Positions 8,827 to 18,794 of a DNA stretch of 64,000 nt are shown in pieces. Both the position numbers and the translations under genes were made by a program. Numbering within the stretch: position 1 is the first letter of the stretch; every line of letters starts with the position of its first letter. Source of the stretch: Bacteroides faecis MAJ27 (GTDB taxonomy: Bacteria; Bacteroidota; Bacteroidia; Bacteroidales; Bacteroidaceae). Location of the stretch: NCBI RefSeq assembly GCF_900106755.1, contig NZ_FNNN01000013.1, positions 1 through 64,000 on the forward strand, given 5' to 3'. Under the pieces are notes generated by a model that saw nothing but the letters and a program-made list of their open reading frames with translations, ran no database searches and was not told the origin of the DNA.

Positions 8827-9618
8827 ATGAATATAATGAGAACAATCCTATTAACTCTGTTACTCTCTGTTGTGGCAATATCAGCCTTTGCACAGACAAA
8901 TACTTATCCGGAATGTACAAGTCAAGTTGAAGCTATTAATAAGATGCCGTTACGGATAGCGTATCTTGTACCTGTCGATAGTTTAGGTAAATATATGTAT
9001 CTGGAGTTTGCTGCTCCGAGTATGTGTGATCACTCAGATGTGGTAGCTGATATAGACTATAGGCAGGTCACAAGTTTTGCGACTTTATATTATGATGAAA
9101 AAGGAAGGGTACGCAAGACTATCAAATGGTACTCGGATGGGGGTGACCTTAATAATGTCGTTTATTATGATGAACAGGGTAATATCTTATATGCTGTTTA
9201 TGCGAGCACTTCTGAAAAATATGGGAAACTGTATTCATGCAATTCACAAATTCATATAAATCATTCTTTTTCGGAACTTGACTTCAGAGAAGGATTTCAT
9301 ATTTGGATTAATATGACTACGGAAAACTTGGCGAATGTATATAAGTCTGATTTGAAAATGCCTGAAAATTGTAAATCTGTTACCTTTTTGCCTATAAAGA
9401 TTGGTGATCGGGCTTTTCTTTGTACCAATCGTGCTTATATTTCACCCAATGGGAGATTGATAAATAAAGATGATAATATGGCAGGTGCATACTTTGGCAG
9501 ACGCGTTGTTATTGATGATATTAAAGGTGATTGGTGCAAAGTGAGATATACTCTTATAACAGAATCTGACGAAACTGTTGGATATGTACGGGTTGAAGAC
9601 TTAGAGATTATAAAGTAA
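8827..9618 (+). CDS. Secreted protein with C-terminal SH3-like domain
   Basis: 263 residues with a clear signal peptide (MRTILLTLLLSVVAISAFAQ, cleavage after AFA-Q). Residues 25-180 show no family I recognise; a segment with YYDEKGRVRKT and YYDEQGNILY resembles an MORN/toxin-A-like repeat. The last ~60 residues (RVVIDDIKGDWCKVRYT ... GYVRVEDLEII) look like a bacterial SH3 domain, often cell-wall or peptide binding. It is probably periplasmic or surface exposed. The start could also be the Met four codons later; both keep the signal peptide. Single gene, downstream of the candidate small RNA/leader. Confidence 0.6.
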   Translation: MNIMRTILLTLLLSVVAISAFAQTNTYPECTSQVEAINKMPLRIAYLVPVDSLGKYMYLEFAAPSMCDHSDVVADIDYRQVTSFATLYYDEKGRVRKTIKWYSDGGDLNNVVYYDEQGNILYAVYASTSEKYGKLYSCNSQIHINHSFSELDFREGFHIWINMTTENLANVYKSDLKMPENCKSVTFLPIKIGDRAFLCTNRAYISPNGRLINKDDNMAGAYFGRRVVIDDIKGDWCKVRYTLITESDETVGYVRVEDLEIIK

Positions 9619-9668
9619 TCTAGTCTTTTCGGTTTATTTCTATGAAATCTGTTATTGTTTCTATCTGA

Positions 9669-10124
9669 TTATTTTAGAATGATTTCATATACACGAGAAC
9701 TTTCTCCCCAAGGATGCCAACAATCTCCGATATAGGTGAAGCCTAATCGTTCGTAATACGAAGTATGACTGGTACTTAAGTATAATTTTGAAAAACCGAT
9801 TTTTTGTGTATCTTTCTTTGCCCGTTCTATTAAAAGACTGGCATAGTTATTTCCTCTGTACTTTTCCTCAATGAATAAGGAAACGAACCAAGGATATAAA
9901 TCCATACGAGAATTAAAATCATTGCTAACAAGTCCTGCACACCCTACAATTTCATCACCATTCATAAGAAGATACCATTGAGGTATGGGATTTTCGGCTT
10001 TTAGAGAATGTCTGAAACAATCGTCATACACCATTTTCGTGTTTTCATTAGCCCATTTACTTTGGAAATAGGCAATAGCTTTTTCTAAATATTGAGGTGA
10101 GTCTTTAAGAGAAATGATATTCAT
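9669..10124 (-). CDS. GNAT N-acetyltransferase
   Basis: 151-residue single-domain acetyltransferase. The acetyl-CoA loop is visible as [20 protein letters not shown] near residue 85, followed by [23 protein letters not shown], the beta-6/beta-7 region of GNATs with the conserved Tyr and GF. Acceptor unknown. It converges with the gene at 8827 and is divergent from the hexapeptide acetyltransferase at 10258. Confidence 0.8.
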   Translation of the reverse strand: MNIISLKDSPQYLEKAIAYFQSKWANENTKMVYDDCFRHSLKAENPIPQWYLLMNGDEIVGCAGLVSNDFNSRMDLYPWFVSLFIEEKYRGNNYASLLIERAKKDTQKIGFSKLYLSTSHTSYYERLGFTYIGDCWHPWGESSRVYEIILK

Positions 10125-10193
10125 GCTTTATATAAAATTACAAGGATTCAATATCGCCAAAGTTATAAAATTATTTTTGAAAATCAACTGCTG

Positions 10194-10224
10194 TTTCTTT
10201 AATCCGGCTAATTCCATATATTTG
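10194..10224 (+). promoter_or_regulatory. Predicted promoter of the hexapeptide acetyltransferase
   Basis: TATATTTG (10217-10224) is a full match to TAnnTTTG. TTTC (10194-10197), 19 bases upstream, is a three-of-four match to the -33 TTTG. The predicted transcript starts about 25 bases before the ATG at 10258. Confidence 0.5.
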
Positions 10225-10257
10225 CAATACATACTGCATTAAAAAATATCGTGATAT

Positions 10258-10848
10258 ATGGAAAATAAAGAATTGTGTGAAAGAATGCATTCAGGGGAAA
10301 TGTATAATGACTTGTCTATAGAATTGGTTCAAAGAAGAGAACGGGCTGTCTTTTTGACTAATGATTATAATTCCACTTATGGAAGACCTAAAGAAGTTCG
10401 GGAGGCATTATTACGTAAACTATTGAAACATGTCGGTAATGGTGTTCATTTTGAGCCGCATTTCCGGTGCGAGTTCGGATTCAATATCAGTATTGGAAAC
10501 AATTTCTTTGCCAACTTTGATTGTATTATGTTGGATGGAAATCTCATTACGATAGGTGATAATGTATTATTAGGACCACGCGTTGGTCTATATACGGCAA
10601 ATCATGCGCTCGATCCGCAAGAACGTGTTATGGGGGGATGCTATGCTTATCCGATTGTAATTGAAGATAATGTATGGATAGGTGCCGGAGTTCATATTAT
10701 GGGTGGTGTTACGATCGGGAAAAATTCTGTAATCGGTGCAGGTAGTGTAATCACAAAGAATATTCCGGAGAATGTAATCGCTGCAGGAGTTCCCTGTAAA
10801 GTAATCCGGGAAATAACCGAGAAAGATAAAACGGGTTTTTTACCTTGA
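10258..10848 (+). CDS. Maltose/galactoside O-acetyltransferase (LbH fold)
   Basis: 196-residue left-handed beta-helix acetyltransferase, which moves acetyl from acetyl-CoA to a sugar hydroxyl in the cytoplasm. An N-terminal helical Mac domain (residues 1-60, MHSGEMYNDLSIEL) precedes hexapeptide coils (about 75-180: ISIGNNFFANFD, ITIGDNVLLGPRVG, VWIGAGVHIMGGVTIG, SVIGAGSVITKNIPENV). The catalytic His is in YTANHALDP. The ending AAGVPCKVIREI is typical of the family. Length and architecture are normal. Single gene with its own promoter. Confidence 0.88.
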   Translation: MENKELCERMHSGEMYNDLSIELVQRRERAVFLTNDYNSTYGRPKEVREALLRKLLKHVGNGVHFEPHFRCEFGFNISIGNNFFANFDCIMLDGNLITIGDNVLLGPRVGLYTANHALDPQERVMGGCYAYPIVIEDNVWIGAGVHIMGGVTIGKNSVIGAGSVITKNIPENVIAAGVPCKVIREITEKDKTGFLP

Positions 10849-11622
10849 TGTTGATTGCCATTATTTACAATCAATCCGTTCCCATTTGTCGAATAGCCAC
10901 ACCTCAAATCAAAAAAAAGAACAGAACAAGTAGAATATTATGGGTAAAGTGAGGATTGCTCCGCAGCTACTGAAAAAATGACCTTTCTTAAAAAGTGGAT
11001 ATTTACACGAGTTCTAAAGACCATGATTCCATTACGTTCACTAAGGGGAATAGAATATCTCAATGATTTGTAAGTGTGGATTTTCTTCTTTATGTCATTG
11101 GAAGAGATAATTGAATAAATAGTAATCATTTTCTGTTGATGCCTGTTATTTGGAAAGATTAATCATTCGATTTTGTTTCTTATGTCACGTTTTGATTTCT
11201 CGATATCTATGACAAACTAGAGAAAAAATAAGCTAAAATAGCCTTTTTATAACTTTCTCATCAAGAAAAAATAGGTTCCTCGGTGAGGAACGAAGTGTTG
11301 GTTTTAAAGGAACAAGGTGTTCCTTTAAAACCAACGAGTGTTATATGAACAAGAATAGATGCATATTTCACGTAGTATTATGCAGTGTGGGCTCGCTTTT
11401 CTGTATATTATTACATTAATTTATGCAGCATATCCTGTAGTTCATTATTTTTAGAGTAACCTCCTGTTGTTATTATATTAAATTTAGAACATTTAGAGGG
11501 GAAGGCATATTTATCTTATCAATCCTATATCTTGTCTACAAACGAGGCGTGTTCGTCTCATTTGAAAAACAGGCAATACTGTATCCCTTATCTTCGTGTC
11601 GAAATAAAAAACAAAATAAGTC
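10849..11622. other. 774-bp gap with strong hairpins
   Basis: No credible gene is seen between the acetyltransferase and the TonB-receptor gene; short open frames here have no recognisable protein. The only structure is the tandem hairpin cluster described at 11275-11335. The rest is AT-rich with no clear promoter apart from T-rich stretches. Confidence 0.5.
11275..11335. repeat. Tandem hairpin cluster
   Basis: TTCCTC (11275-11280), loop GGT, GAGGAA (11284-11289) forms a small hairpin. Seven bases later a perfect 18-bp stem follows: GTTGGTTTTAAAGGAACA (11297-11314), loop AGG, and its exact complement (11318-11335). The two stems are joined by CGAAGTG, and related strings (AACGAAGTGTT, AACAAGGTGTT, AACGAGTGTT) recur three times. 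There is no T run for a standard terminator. Confidence 0.7.
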
Positions 11623-14099
11623 ATGAAGATGAATAAAACTATGTTATTGGGGGAAATAGCAACCCGTTCAGGTATTCCGGCAGATGAATGTGGGATAGTA
11701 CTTAAAACTTTTGAAAAAGTTCTTTGCGAAGAACTCACACGGAAACTGTATCGCTATGGGGGATGGATATTATTATTGATTGCCTTATTTGTATCAGTTA
11801 CTGTTTTGGGGCAAACATCGGAACGGAAAGGCCGTCCGGTACAGACCATTCGTGGAATGGTAGTGGATGGAGACTCAAAATACCCTATACCGTATGCGAC
11901 AGTGAGATTGTCTGATAAAGCAGGGATGGGGACGACAACCGATAGTTTGGGACGTTTCATTATTCCGCAGGTTCCTGTCGGGAGACATACGATAGAAGCA
12001 GCATTTATGGGGTATGAACCGGGACTTTTTAGAGAAATACTGGTAACTTCCGCCAAAGAAGTCTATCTGGAAATCCCTCTGAAGGAAAGTGTAAACGAAC
12101 TGAGTGAAGTCGTAGTTCGTGCCCGAACGAACAAAGAGGAAGCGATGAATAAGATGGCGACCACTGGGGCACGTATGTTAAGTGTGGAAGAAGCGAGCCG
12201 TTATGCAGGTGGTTTTGATGATCCGGCACGCTTAGTTTCTGCTTTTGCCGGAGTAGCACCCAGTGTTTCTTCCAATGGCATCTCTATTCATGGTAATGCA
12301 CCCCATCTTTTACAATGGCGACTGGAAGATGTAGAAATCCCGAATCCGAATCATTTCGCGGATATTGCCACATTGGGTGGAGGAATTCTTTCTTCTCTTA
12401 GTTCACAGGTACTCGGTAATTCTGATTTCTTTACCGGAGCTTTTCCGGCGGAATATGGAAATGCTGTGTCCGGTGTATTTGATATGAAGCTACGAAATGG
12501 TAATAATCAAAAGAATGAAAACACGATTCAAGTAGGGATTATGGGAATTGATGTTGCTTCTGAGGGTCCTTTGAGTAAGAAACATAAAGCATCGTATATC
12601 TTCAATTACCGTTACTCTACCACAGGGCTACTGAATCTTGACGGTGGAACGATGGATTATCAGGATTTGAATTTCAAACTAACTTTCCTACGCAGAAAGC
12701 CGGAACTTTCTCAGTATGGGGAACCAGCTTGATAGACAAATTTAAGAGTGACATGGAAAGAAATCCGGAGAAATGGGAATATTTGGGTGACCGTAGTGAG
12801 TCGCGTGACAAACAGTATATGGCGGCTGGGGGTATCAGCCACCGTTATTTCTTCAATAGTGACGCATCGCTGAAAACCACCGTTGCCGCTACCTATTCAC
12901 AACTGGACGGAGGCGCTTCCATGTTCAATCACGCTTTGGAATCGACTCCTTACATGGATCTTGAATCGAAGCACACCAACCTCATAGTAACCAGTACCTA
13001 TAATCGTAAGTTCAGCAACCGGTTTACTAATAAAACAGGCTTTACATATACCGCTATGTTCTATGATATGAATCTTTCTATAGCGCCTTACGAAGCCCAG
13101 GTACTGGAAACCGTATCTCAGGGGGACGGCAATACAAGTCTGCTTTCTGTCTACAATAGTTCTTCTGTCGGTTTGAGTGACCGTTGGACTCTCAATGCCG
13201 GCATCTACGGGCAATATTTGACATTGAATAATAAATGGTCGGTTGAACCCCGTGCCGGTTTGAAATGGCAAGCTAGCCCGAAAGCTACTTTTGCCTTAGC
13301 TTACGGAATGTACAGTCGGATGGAGAAAATGGACGTCTACTTTGTAAAAACAAAAAATACAGGAAGTCAATCTGTTAACAAGAATCTGGATTTTACCAAA
13401 GCACAGCATATCATGTTATCTTTCAGCTACAAAATTACAGACCGCATGAATCTGAAAATAGAACCCTATGTACAGTTTCTGCATGATGTACCTTTGATGG
13501 CGGACAGTTCCTATTCTGTGCTCAATCGCTCTGATTTTTACGTAGAGGATGCCCTTATCAATAAGGGGAGAGGCCGCAATATTGGAATTGACATTACTCT
13601 CGAACGTTTTCTGGAGAAAGGACTCTATTATATGGTTTCCGGTTCGTTGTTTGACTCTCGTTACCGTGGTGGAGACGGTGTGTGGTATGATACGAAGTTT
13701 AACCGGAACTACGTCATCAATGGACTTATCGGCAAGGAATGGATGTTGGGGCGAAACAGGGAGAATATCCTTAGTGTCAATCTGAAACTGACATTACAGG
13801 GAGGGGACCGGTATTCCCCGATTGATGTAGAAGCGACCCTGAAACACCCGGACAAGGAAGTGCAATATGACGAAACGAGAGCATTCTCCAAACAATATTC
13901 ACCCATGTTTATCGGTAATTATACTGTCAGCTACCGTATCAATAAGAAGAAAGTATCTCATGAATTTGCTGTAAAAGGATTGAATTTCATGGCTACGAAA
14001 GAGCACTACGGACATGAATATAATGTGAAAACCGGAAAAATAGATGCAACTGACGGTTCCACGGTTCTGACGAATGTGAGCTATAAACTTGAATTTTAG
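11623..14099 (+). pseudogene. TonB-dependent receptor, split by a frameshift
   Basis: An outer-membrane TonB-dependent receptor of about 825 residues in two frames. Part one (11623-12732): an HU-like N-terminal segment (residues 3-42), a hydrophobic signal/anchor (about 46-65), a carboxypeptidase-regulatory-like beta domain (VDGDSKYPIPYATVRLSDK) and a plug (about 150-300). Part two (from 12729) is the beta barrel, ending in the aromatic-terminated strand VSYKLEF. The frames join naturally if one base is restored near 12680: upstream reads QDLNFK, downstream reads NFPTQKAGTFSVWGTSLID. The lesion is a one-base deletion or a sequencing error. It heads a run with the two-component genes immediately downstream, which may regulate or sense through it. 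Confidence 0.8.
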
Positions 14100-14146
14100 A
14101 TATCCGGATAGAAATCTTGAAGGAAAAAGTTTTATCTTCGTACCCA

Positions 14147-15235
14147 ATGAAGCATATGGCAACTGAAACAGCTACAGCAGGCAACAAATCTGCGATTTTA
14201 TATAGATTACTTGTTAGTCCTGAATTTCGATGGATACGGTATCTGATACTTGTCATGGTGCTGGGCACTATCTCTTTCAATCAGGTGTTCATCATTTTTA
14301 TGGACTACCGGGATATATTGGGGGGATGGATTTATGTGTTCACTTTTATATACTTGCTTACTTATGTGGGTGTTATCTGCCTGAATCTTTTTTGGTTATT
14401 CCCAAGATATTTGTTGAAAAGGCATTATATGGTGTATTTATCATTATTGTCTGTGGCAATGATCGTTGCACTGTTGATACAGATGATTATAGAATATCTG
14501 GCTTATTCCTATTGGCCACAGCTTCACGCACGGGGATCGTATTTCTCGGTTCCCATGCTGATGGACTACATATCTTCTTTTATGCTGTCAACGCTTTGTA
14601 TGATAGGGGGAACGATGACTGTGCTCCTGAAAGAATGGATGATAGAAAACCGACGTGTTTCACAGATGGAAAAGGCACATGTACTTTCTGAAGTAGAGCA
14701 GCTGAAAGAGCAGGTCAGTCCCGAACTTCTTTTCAAAACTTTGCATCATTCGGGAGAACTGACATTGACTGAACCGGAAAAGGCTTCGAAGATGTTGATG
14801 AAATTGAGCCAGTTACTACGTTATCAGTTATACGATTGCAGCAGGCACAAAGTATTACTTAGCGGTGAAGTTGCTTTCCTTACAAATTATCTGACATTGG
14901 AACAGAGTTCCCAGCCGCAATTCAGCTATCAATTTATTTCGGAAGGGGAGGTAAACCGGATGTTGGTTCCACCTTTGCTTTTTATTCCTTTCGTACAGCA
15001 TATTATGAAGCTGATGCACGAACAGCAGATCGTTCTTCCTGTTTCTCTGAGTATTCATCTGAAAGTTGAAAAAGGCATGATTGTATTCATTTGCATGTGT
15101 CCGCAACTTAATCTCTCTGAAGACAGAGGGCTGGAACGAATCAGGCAAAGGCTGGACTTATTGTATGGTGACCGTTACGGATTGTTGTTAACTACTGAAT
15201 GTATAAGACTGGAATTGAATGGAGGTGAACAATGA
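14147..15235 (+). CDS. LytS/YpdA-like sensor, probable pseudokinase
   Basis: About 362 residues: four N-terminal membrane helices (to about residue 170), then a degenerate His_kinase (PF06580-type) and ATPase region. Where the active paralogue just downstream has the phospho-acceptor PHFLFN, this one has SPELLFK, with Glu at position 193 in place of His. The N-box reads PFVQHIMK instead of PFVENAVKH. It is therefore unlikely to autophosphorylate and may act as a sensor or dimer partner of the next kinase, whose ATG overlaps this stop codon. ATG at 14147 is chosen; an upstream in-frame TTG at 14117 is less likely. Confidence 0.75.
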   Translation: MKHMATETATAGNKSAILYRLLVSPEFRWIRYLILVMVLGTISFNQVFIIFMDYRDILGGWIYVFTFIYLLTYVGVICLNLFWLFPRYLLKRHYMVYLSLLSVAMIVALLIQMIIEYLAYSYWPQLHARGSYFSVPMLMDYISSFMLSTLCMIGGTMTVLLKEWMIENRRVSQMEKAHVLSEVEQLKEQVSPELLFKTLHHSGELTLTEPEKASKMLMKLSQLLRYQLYDCSRHKVLLSGEVAFLTNYLTLEQSSQPQFSYQFISEGEVNRMLVPPLLFIPFVQHIMKLMHEQQIVLPVSLSIHLKVEKGMIVFICMCPQLNLSEDRGLERIRQRLDLLYGDRYGLLLTTECIRLELNGGEQ

Positions 15236-16338
15236 TAATAAATATAGAAGATAGAAGTACGGTTGATAGAAATCCGTATGATGGAACTATGGATGACAGA
15301 GGTGTGACCGCTTTTCTGATAAGCTCTCATTACAGAATATACAGGCATATCCTGTTGCAACTGGTTGTTTTGCTGATTACCATCAATGTCTTTTGGTACG
15401 AGCCTTTGCAGACTGTCTCTTTTTGGCGACGCTTGGGAGGGTGTCTGGCATATTTCTTGTCTATGGATGCGGTGATTTATACGAACCTGCACGTGCTGGT
15501 TCCCCGTTTTCTATTAAAGAATCGTTTGGGTAGTTATGTTTTGGCAGCTATCATCACCAATCTGGTGGTAATCACTTTTCTTTCAGTTACGCAAGGATTG
15601 CTTTTTGAGGTTATTTTGCCTGTCAGGAACCCCGATGGATTTGCTACTTTCATCAATGCCTTTTCGGGCATACTTACTATGGGGTTTGTTACCGCAGGTT
15701 CGGCGGCAATTTCATTGTTCACTCATTGGCTGCGTTATAATCTGCGTATTGATAAACTTGAATCTACCACTTTGCAATCTGAACTGAAGTTCCTTAAAAA
15801 TCAGATAAACCCGCATTTCCTGTTCAATATGCTGAATAATGCCAATGTGCTGATTAAGAGGAATCCGGAAGAGGCTTCCAAAGTTCTTTTTAAGCTGGAA
15901 GATTTACTGCGGTATCAGATTAATGACAGTTCGCGCGAAAGGGTCTCTTTAGCTTCGGATATTCGTTTTCTGAATGACTATCTGAATCTGGAAAAAATAC
16001 GTAGGGATCATTTTCAGTTTACAGTGGAGCAGGAGGGAGACATTGACTCCATTTGGATTCAGCCGTTATTGTTTATTCCGTTTGTGGAGAATGCGGTGAA
16101 ACATAGTTTTGATAGTGAGCATCCTTCGTCCGTACATCTTTCTTTTAAGGTAGAAGAAAACCGGTTGGAATTTCGTTGTGAAAATTCCACGCCGGCGGTT
16201 GCTGTCAGTAACAAGGTAGGAGGTATTGGGCTGGCAAATATTCAGCGTAGATTGGGGCTGTTATATCCCGATCGTTATGAACTGGAACAGATAGAGAATG
16301 AAAATCGGTATATTGTAATTTTATGTATAACGCTATGA
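15232..16338 (+). CDS. LytS/YpdA-like sensor histidine kinase
   Basis: 368-residue inner-membrane kinase. Four membrane helices lie in residues 35-170. A His_kinase domain (INPHFLFNMLNN, phospho-acceptor H195) and a short ATPase domain follow, with N-box PFVENAVKHS and glycine box GGIGLANIQRRLGLLY. It should phosphorylate the LytTR regulator encoded next. The ATG overlaps the preceding stop (ATGA) and is preceded by GGAGGTG, a strong Shine-Dalgarno match unusual for Bacteroides, so the kinase may be made in excess of its upstream partner. Sequence parallels show it is a paralogue of the pseudokinase. Confidence 0.88.
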   Translation: MIINIEDRSTVDRNPYDGTMDDRGVTAFLISSHYRIYRHILLQLVVLLITINVFWYEPLQTVSFWRRLGGCLAYFLSMDAVIYTNLHVLVPRFLLKNRLGSYVLAAIITNLVVITFLSVTQGLLFEVILPVRNPDGFATFINAFSGILTMGFVTAGSAAISLFTHWLRYNLRIDKLESTTLQSELKFLKNQINPHFLFNMLNNANVLIKRNPEEASKVLFKLEDLLRYQINDSSRERVSLASDIRFLNDYLNLEKIRRDHFQFTVEQEGDIDSIWIQPLLFIPFVENAVKHSFDSEHPSSVHLSFKVEENRLEFRCENSTPAVAVSNKVGGIGLANIQRRLGLLYPDRYELEQIENENRYIVILCITL

Positions 16339-17054
16339 ATTGTATTATTGTAGATGATGAACCATTGGCACGTGAGGCAATGAAATTACTGATAGAGGAG
16401 GCGGAATGTCTTCAGTTGGTGGGAAGCTTTAATAGTGCTGCCACAGCTTCTGACTTTATGGAGCAGCATGTAGTAGACCTTGTATTTCTGGATATTCAGA
16501 TGCCGGGTATTACGGGAATTGAGTTTGCCCGAACTATCTCCAAACGAACATTGGTAATCTTCACTACCGCTTATACAGAATACGCATTAGATAGTTATGA
16601 GGTGGATGCGATTGATTATCTGATAAAGCCGGTGGAGGCGGAACGCTTTCAGAAAGCGATTGAGAAAGCGCAGTCTTATCATTCCTTATTGTTGCAAGAG
16701 GAAAAGGAAGCGATTGAAACGATTGCGGCTGCCGAATATTTCTTTGTAAAGGCGGAACGCAGGTATTTCAAAGTCAACTTCTCTGATATCCTCTTTGTCG
16801 AAGGATTGAAAGATTATGTGATCTTGCAATTAGGCGAACAACGTATCATTACCCGTATGAGTCTGAAAGCCGTTTTTGATTTATTACCGAAGGAGTCTTT
16901 TTTACGGGTCAATAAGTCGTATATAGTCAATACAGCCCATATCAATTCGTTTGATAACAATGATATATTTATCAAATCGTACGAGATTGCAATTGGAAAT
17001 AGTTATCGGGATGATTTCTTTGAAGGCTTCGTGATGAAGCAACAAAGATGGTGA
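16335..17054 (+). CDS. LytTR-family response regulator
   Basis: About 239 residues: a receiver domain (1-120) with acidic IIVDDE, phospho-acceptor D53 in VFLDIQMPG, a Thr/Ser switch (FTTAYTEYA) and Lys in DYLIKPVE, then a C-terminal LytTR DNA-binding domain (about 138-235: FFVKAERRYFKVNFSDILFVEG, then FLRVNKSYIVN). The ATG at 16335 overlaps the kinase stop as ATGA and is chosen over an in-frame ATG four codons earlier. Targets are unknown; the frameshifted receptor gene at the head of the cluster is the obvious candidate. Confidence 0.88.
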   Translation: MNCIIVDDEPLAREAMKLLIEEAECLQLVGSFNSAATASDFMEQHVVDLVFLDIQMPGITGIEFARTISKRTLVIFTTAYTEYALDSYEVDAIDYLIKPVEAERFQKAIEKAQSYHSLLLQEEKEAIETIAAAEYFFVKAERRYFKVNFSDILFVEGLKDYVILQLGEQRIITRMSLKAVFDLLPKESFLRVNKSYIVNTAHINSFDNNDIFIKSYEIAIGNSYRDDFFEGFVMKQQRW

Positions 17055-17090
17055 TATTTCATGTGATGTTTTACACTGCAACCAGGTATC

Positions 17091-17384
17091 CTAATCACAA
17101 TGGGACTGTTTTACATACCCCTTCAATTGTTTACCCATTTGAAAATAACGGATGAAGCCCAGAATGAACAAGATAACTCCGGTTGCGACACATACCCATG
17201 CGAGACCGTCCAGACGGGATATACTTTCGATCTGAAATATTCCGATTCCGGCAGTAAGAAGATAGAGTGAAGTACGGATATAAGAGAACAAGGTTCGTAC
17301 ATTGGCCAACTTTGTTCTTTCAATAGCCAGATAATCGCGGAGTATTAACTCCTCATTCTTGAATTTGTCGGTAGATTCCTGCAT
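17091..17384 (-). CDS. DUF202 (YidH-like) membrane protein
   Basis: About 97 residues with the DUF202 signature: an N-terminal amphipathic stretch ILRDYLAIERTKLAN-RTLFSYIRTSLYLL, then two membrane helices separated by a short loop (SRLDGLAWVCVATGVILFILGFIRYF). Small inner-membrane protein of unknown function. An in-frame ATG at 17483 would add 33 basic residues not usual for the family, so the internal Met (MQESTDKF) is preferred. Confidence 0.7.
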   Translation of the reverse strand: MQESTDKFKNEELILRDYLAIERTKLANVRTLFSYIRTSLYLLTAGIGIFQIESISRLDGLAWVCVATGVILFILGFIRYFQMGKQLKGYVKQSHCD

Positions 17385-17495
17385 AAAATGATACTGTTTT
17401 TTTATTTTCCTTCGGATATTTCCGAGAATAGCAACTCTTTTATTATTATAACGGAAAATAGGTATAAATAGTTTGTGAAGCATTTTTTTTACCGG

Positions 17496-17933
17496 CTATT
17501 GATTTTCAGACACTATTGATTCTATAAAGTCACAAAAATTGTCTGTAGATTGTTCGGAACGAATCTTTTCGCCTAACTCTCCTGCATTCTTTTTATATAC
17601 AGGATTAGCCACTAAATCGTATATCTTTTCTTTTAATTCCCTGTCGGAATCTTTACCTATTTTAATTCGTTCCGGTCCTATCTTTAATTGCTGTACACGA
17701 TAGGTCCAATAAGGCTGGTCGATGATAAGCGGCATGATCACCTGTGGTTTGCCGGTGCGAGCTACACTATGTGTTGTGCCTGCCCCTCCGTGATGCATCA
17801 CCGCATCGCAGTGGGGAAATCTCAGACTATGGGGAATCGTATGTGTCAGTAGGAAAACGTCTTTCTCGTTTGCTAACGTGTGTATCTTCGAACTCATCGA
17901 ACGAAAGGAACTTCTTGTGCGTTTGGTTTTCAT
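17496..17933 (-). pseudogene. Truncated GT1 UDP-glycosyltransferase
   Basis: 145 residues matching only the C-terminal third of a UGT/MGT-type GT1 glycosyltransferase: the donor-binding signature HCDAVMHHGGAGTTHSVARTG-PQVIMPLIIDQPYW is intact, followed by the usual C-terminal helices. Family members are around 400 residues; the N-terminal acceptor domain is missing and is not found upstream, where another gene begins within 40 bases. It is probably a relic of a deletion. Confidence 0.7.
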
Positions 17934-17968
17934 TTTATGATTAGCTTAAATTTTGGGTATATCATTTT

Positions 17969-18637
17969 TTATTCTTCTGACAATGTCCTCATATCATCAA
18001 GTGCTCTCGGCAGATATTTTATTTCACTAAAATCCCCGGTAAATCCGTTCCCACGCGATCCGTGTACAGCAAACCCTACTTTAATCTTACCAGTAGTATT
18101 GAGGTTGAAGTTTCGTACCATAGACCAGTTTTTATTGTCCGGGGAATAAAAAAATGAGTACTCAGAGCCTCTCTTTACGATTGCCATATACGCATAGTCA
18201 CCGGTTGGCATTGAATTACAGTCATCTGAAAACGTACGAGTCACAACAGATACAATTGTCGGCATAAGATTGACAGAGTTCTCGTAACAGAACTTGGCCC
18301 AAGTCTCGTCATCCTGATAGACAACAAGTGCCGCCACATCATAAACAGCTTTTAGTTTGCCTGTTACTTTGGCACTAATAGTGAAATTCGCTTCCGGTTC
18401 AAAGAGTATAAGCGGAGCATTTACCACTTTGGGCTTGCCGGAAGGACTATTGAAAAGGTTAGTCTTCCTGCTGGCGGTCATACTGATTGAGTTTCCTTTT
18501 ATTTTGTAATCAACAGGCTGATTGTGTATTAGTAAGTTATGTGGAATAGTGGAAATCTGCTCTGTTGGAAGCGGTTTCTGTGCTGATGTGGAAACAGCTA
18601 AAAGCAAGACAAAGATGGAGGTAATAATCGATTTCAT
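17969..18637 (-). CDS. Secreted DUF1349 (concanavalin-like) protein
   Basis: About 222 residues. The start at 18637 is chosen because it yields a clean signal peptide (MKSIITSIFVLLLAVSTSAQ). The mature part is a DUF1349-type beta-sandwich related to LamG/concanavalin lectins: LILFEPEANFTISAKVTG, AALVVYQDDETWAKFCYE, SVVTRTFSDDCNS, SFFYSPDNKNWSMVR, KVGFAVHGS. Probably a periplasmic carbohydrate-binding or accessory protein. Monocistronic, followed by the truncated GT1 gene. Confidence 0.72.
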   Translation of the reverse strand: MKSIITSIFVLLLAVSTSAQKPLPTEQISTIPHNLLIHNQPVDYKIKGNSISMTASRKTNLFNSPSGKPKVVNAPLILFEPEANFTISAKVTGKLKAVYDVAALVVYQDDETWAKFCYENSVNLMPTIVSVVTRTFSDDCNSMPTGDYAYMAIVKRGSEYSFFYSPDNKNWSMVRNFNLNTTGKIKVGFAVHGSRGNGFTGDFSEIKYLPRALDDMRTLSEE

Positions 18638-18794
18638 AAATGTATTATATTGATTCCTGAACAAATGTATGTAAAATATTCGAATCTTGTATCGCTTTGA
18701 TAGACACAATATTACCTTTTTTCTGTCAGATATATCTGTTGTTCTTCAATCTGATACCATATCGGAAAACATAAGAGTGGTTTATATACAATTA

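Noticed and set aside
10938..11129. Minus-strand 63-codon frame
   Set aside because: No recognisable protein, no promoter or ribosome site; lies in an AT-rich gap.
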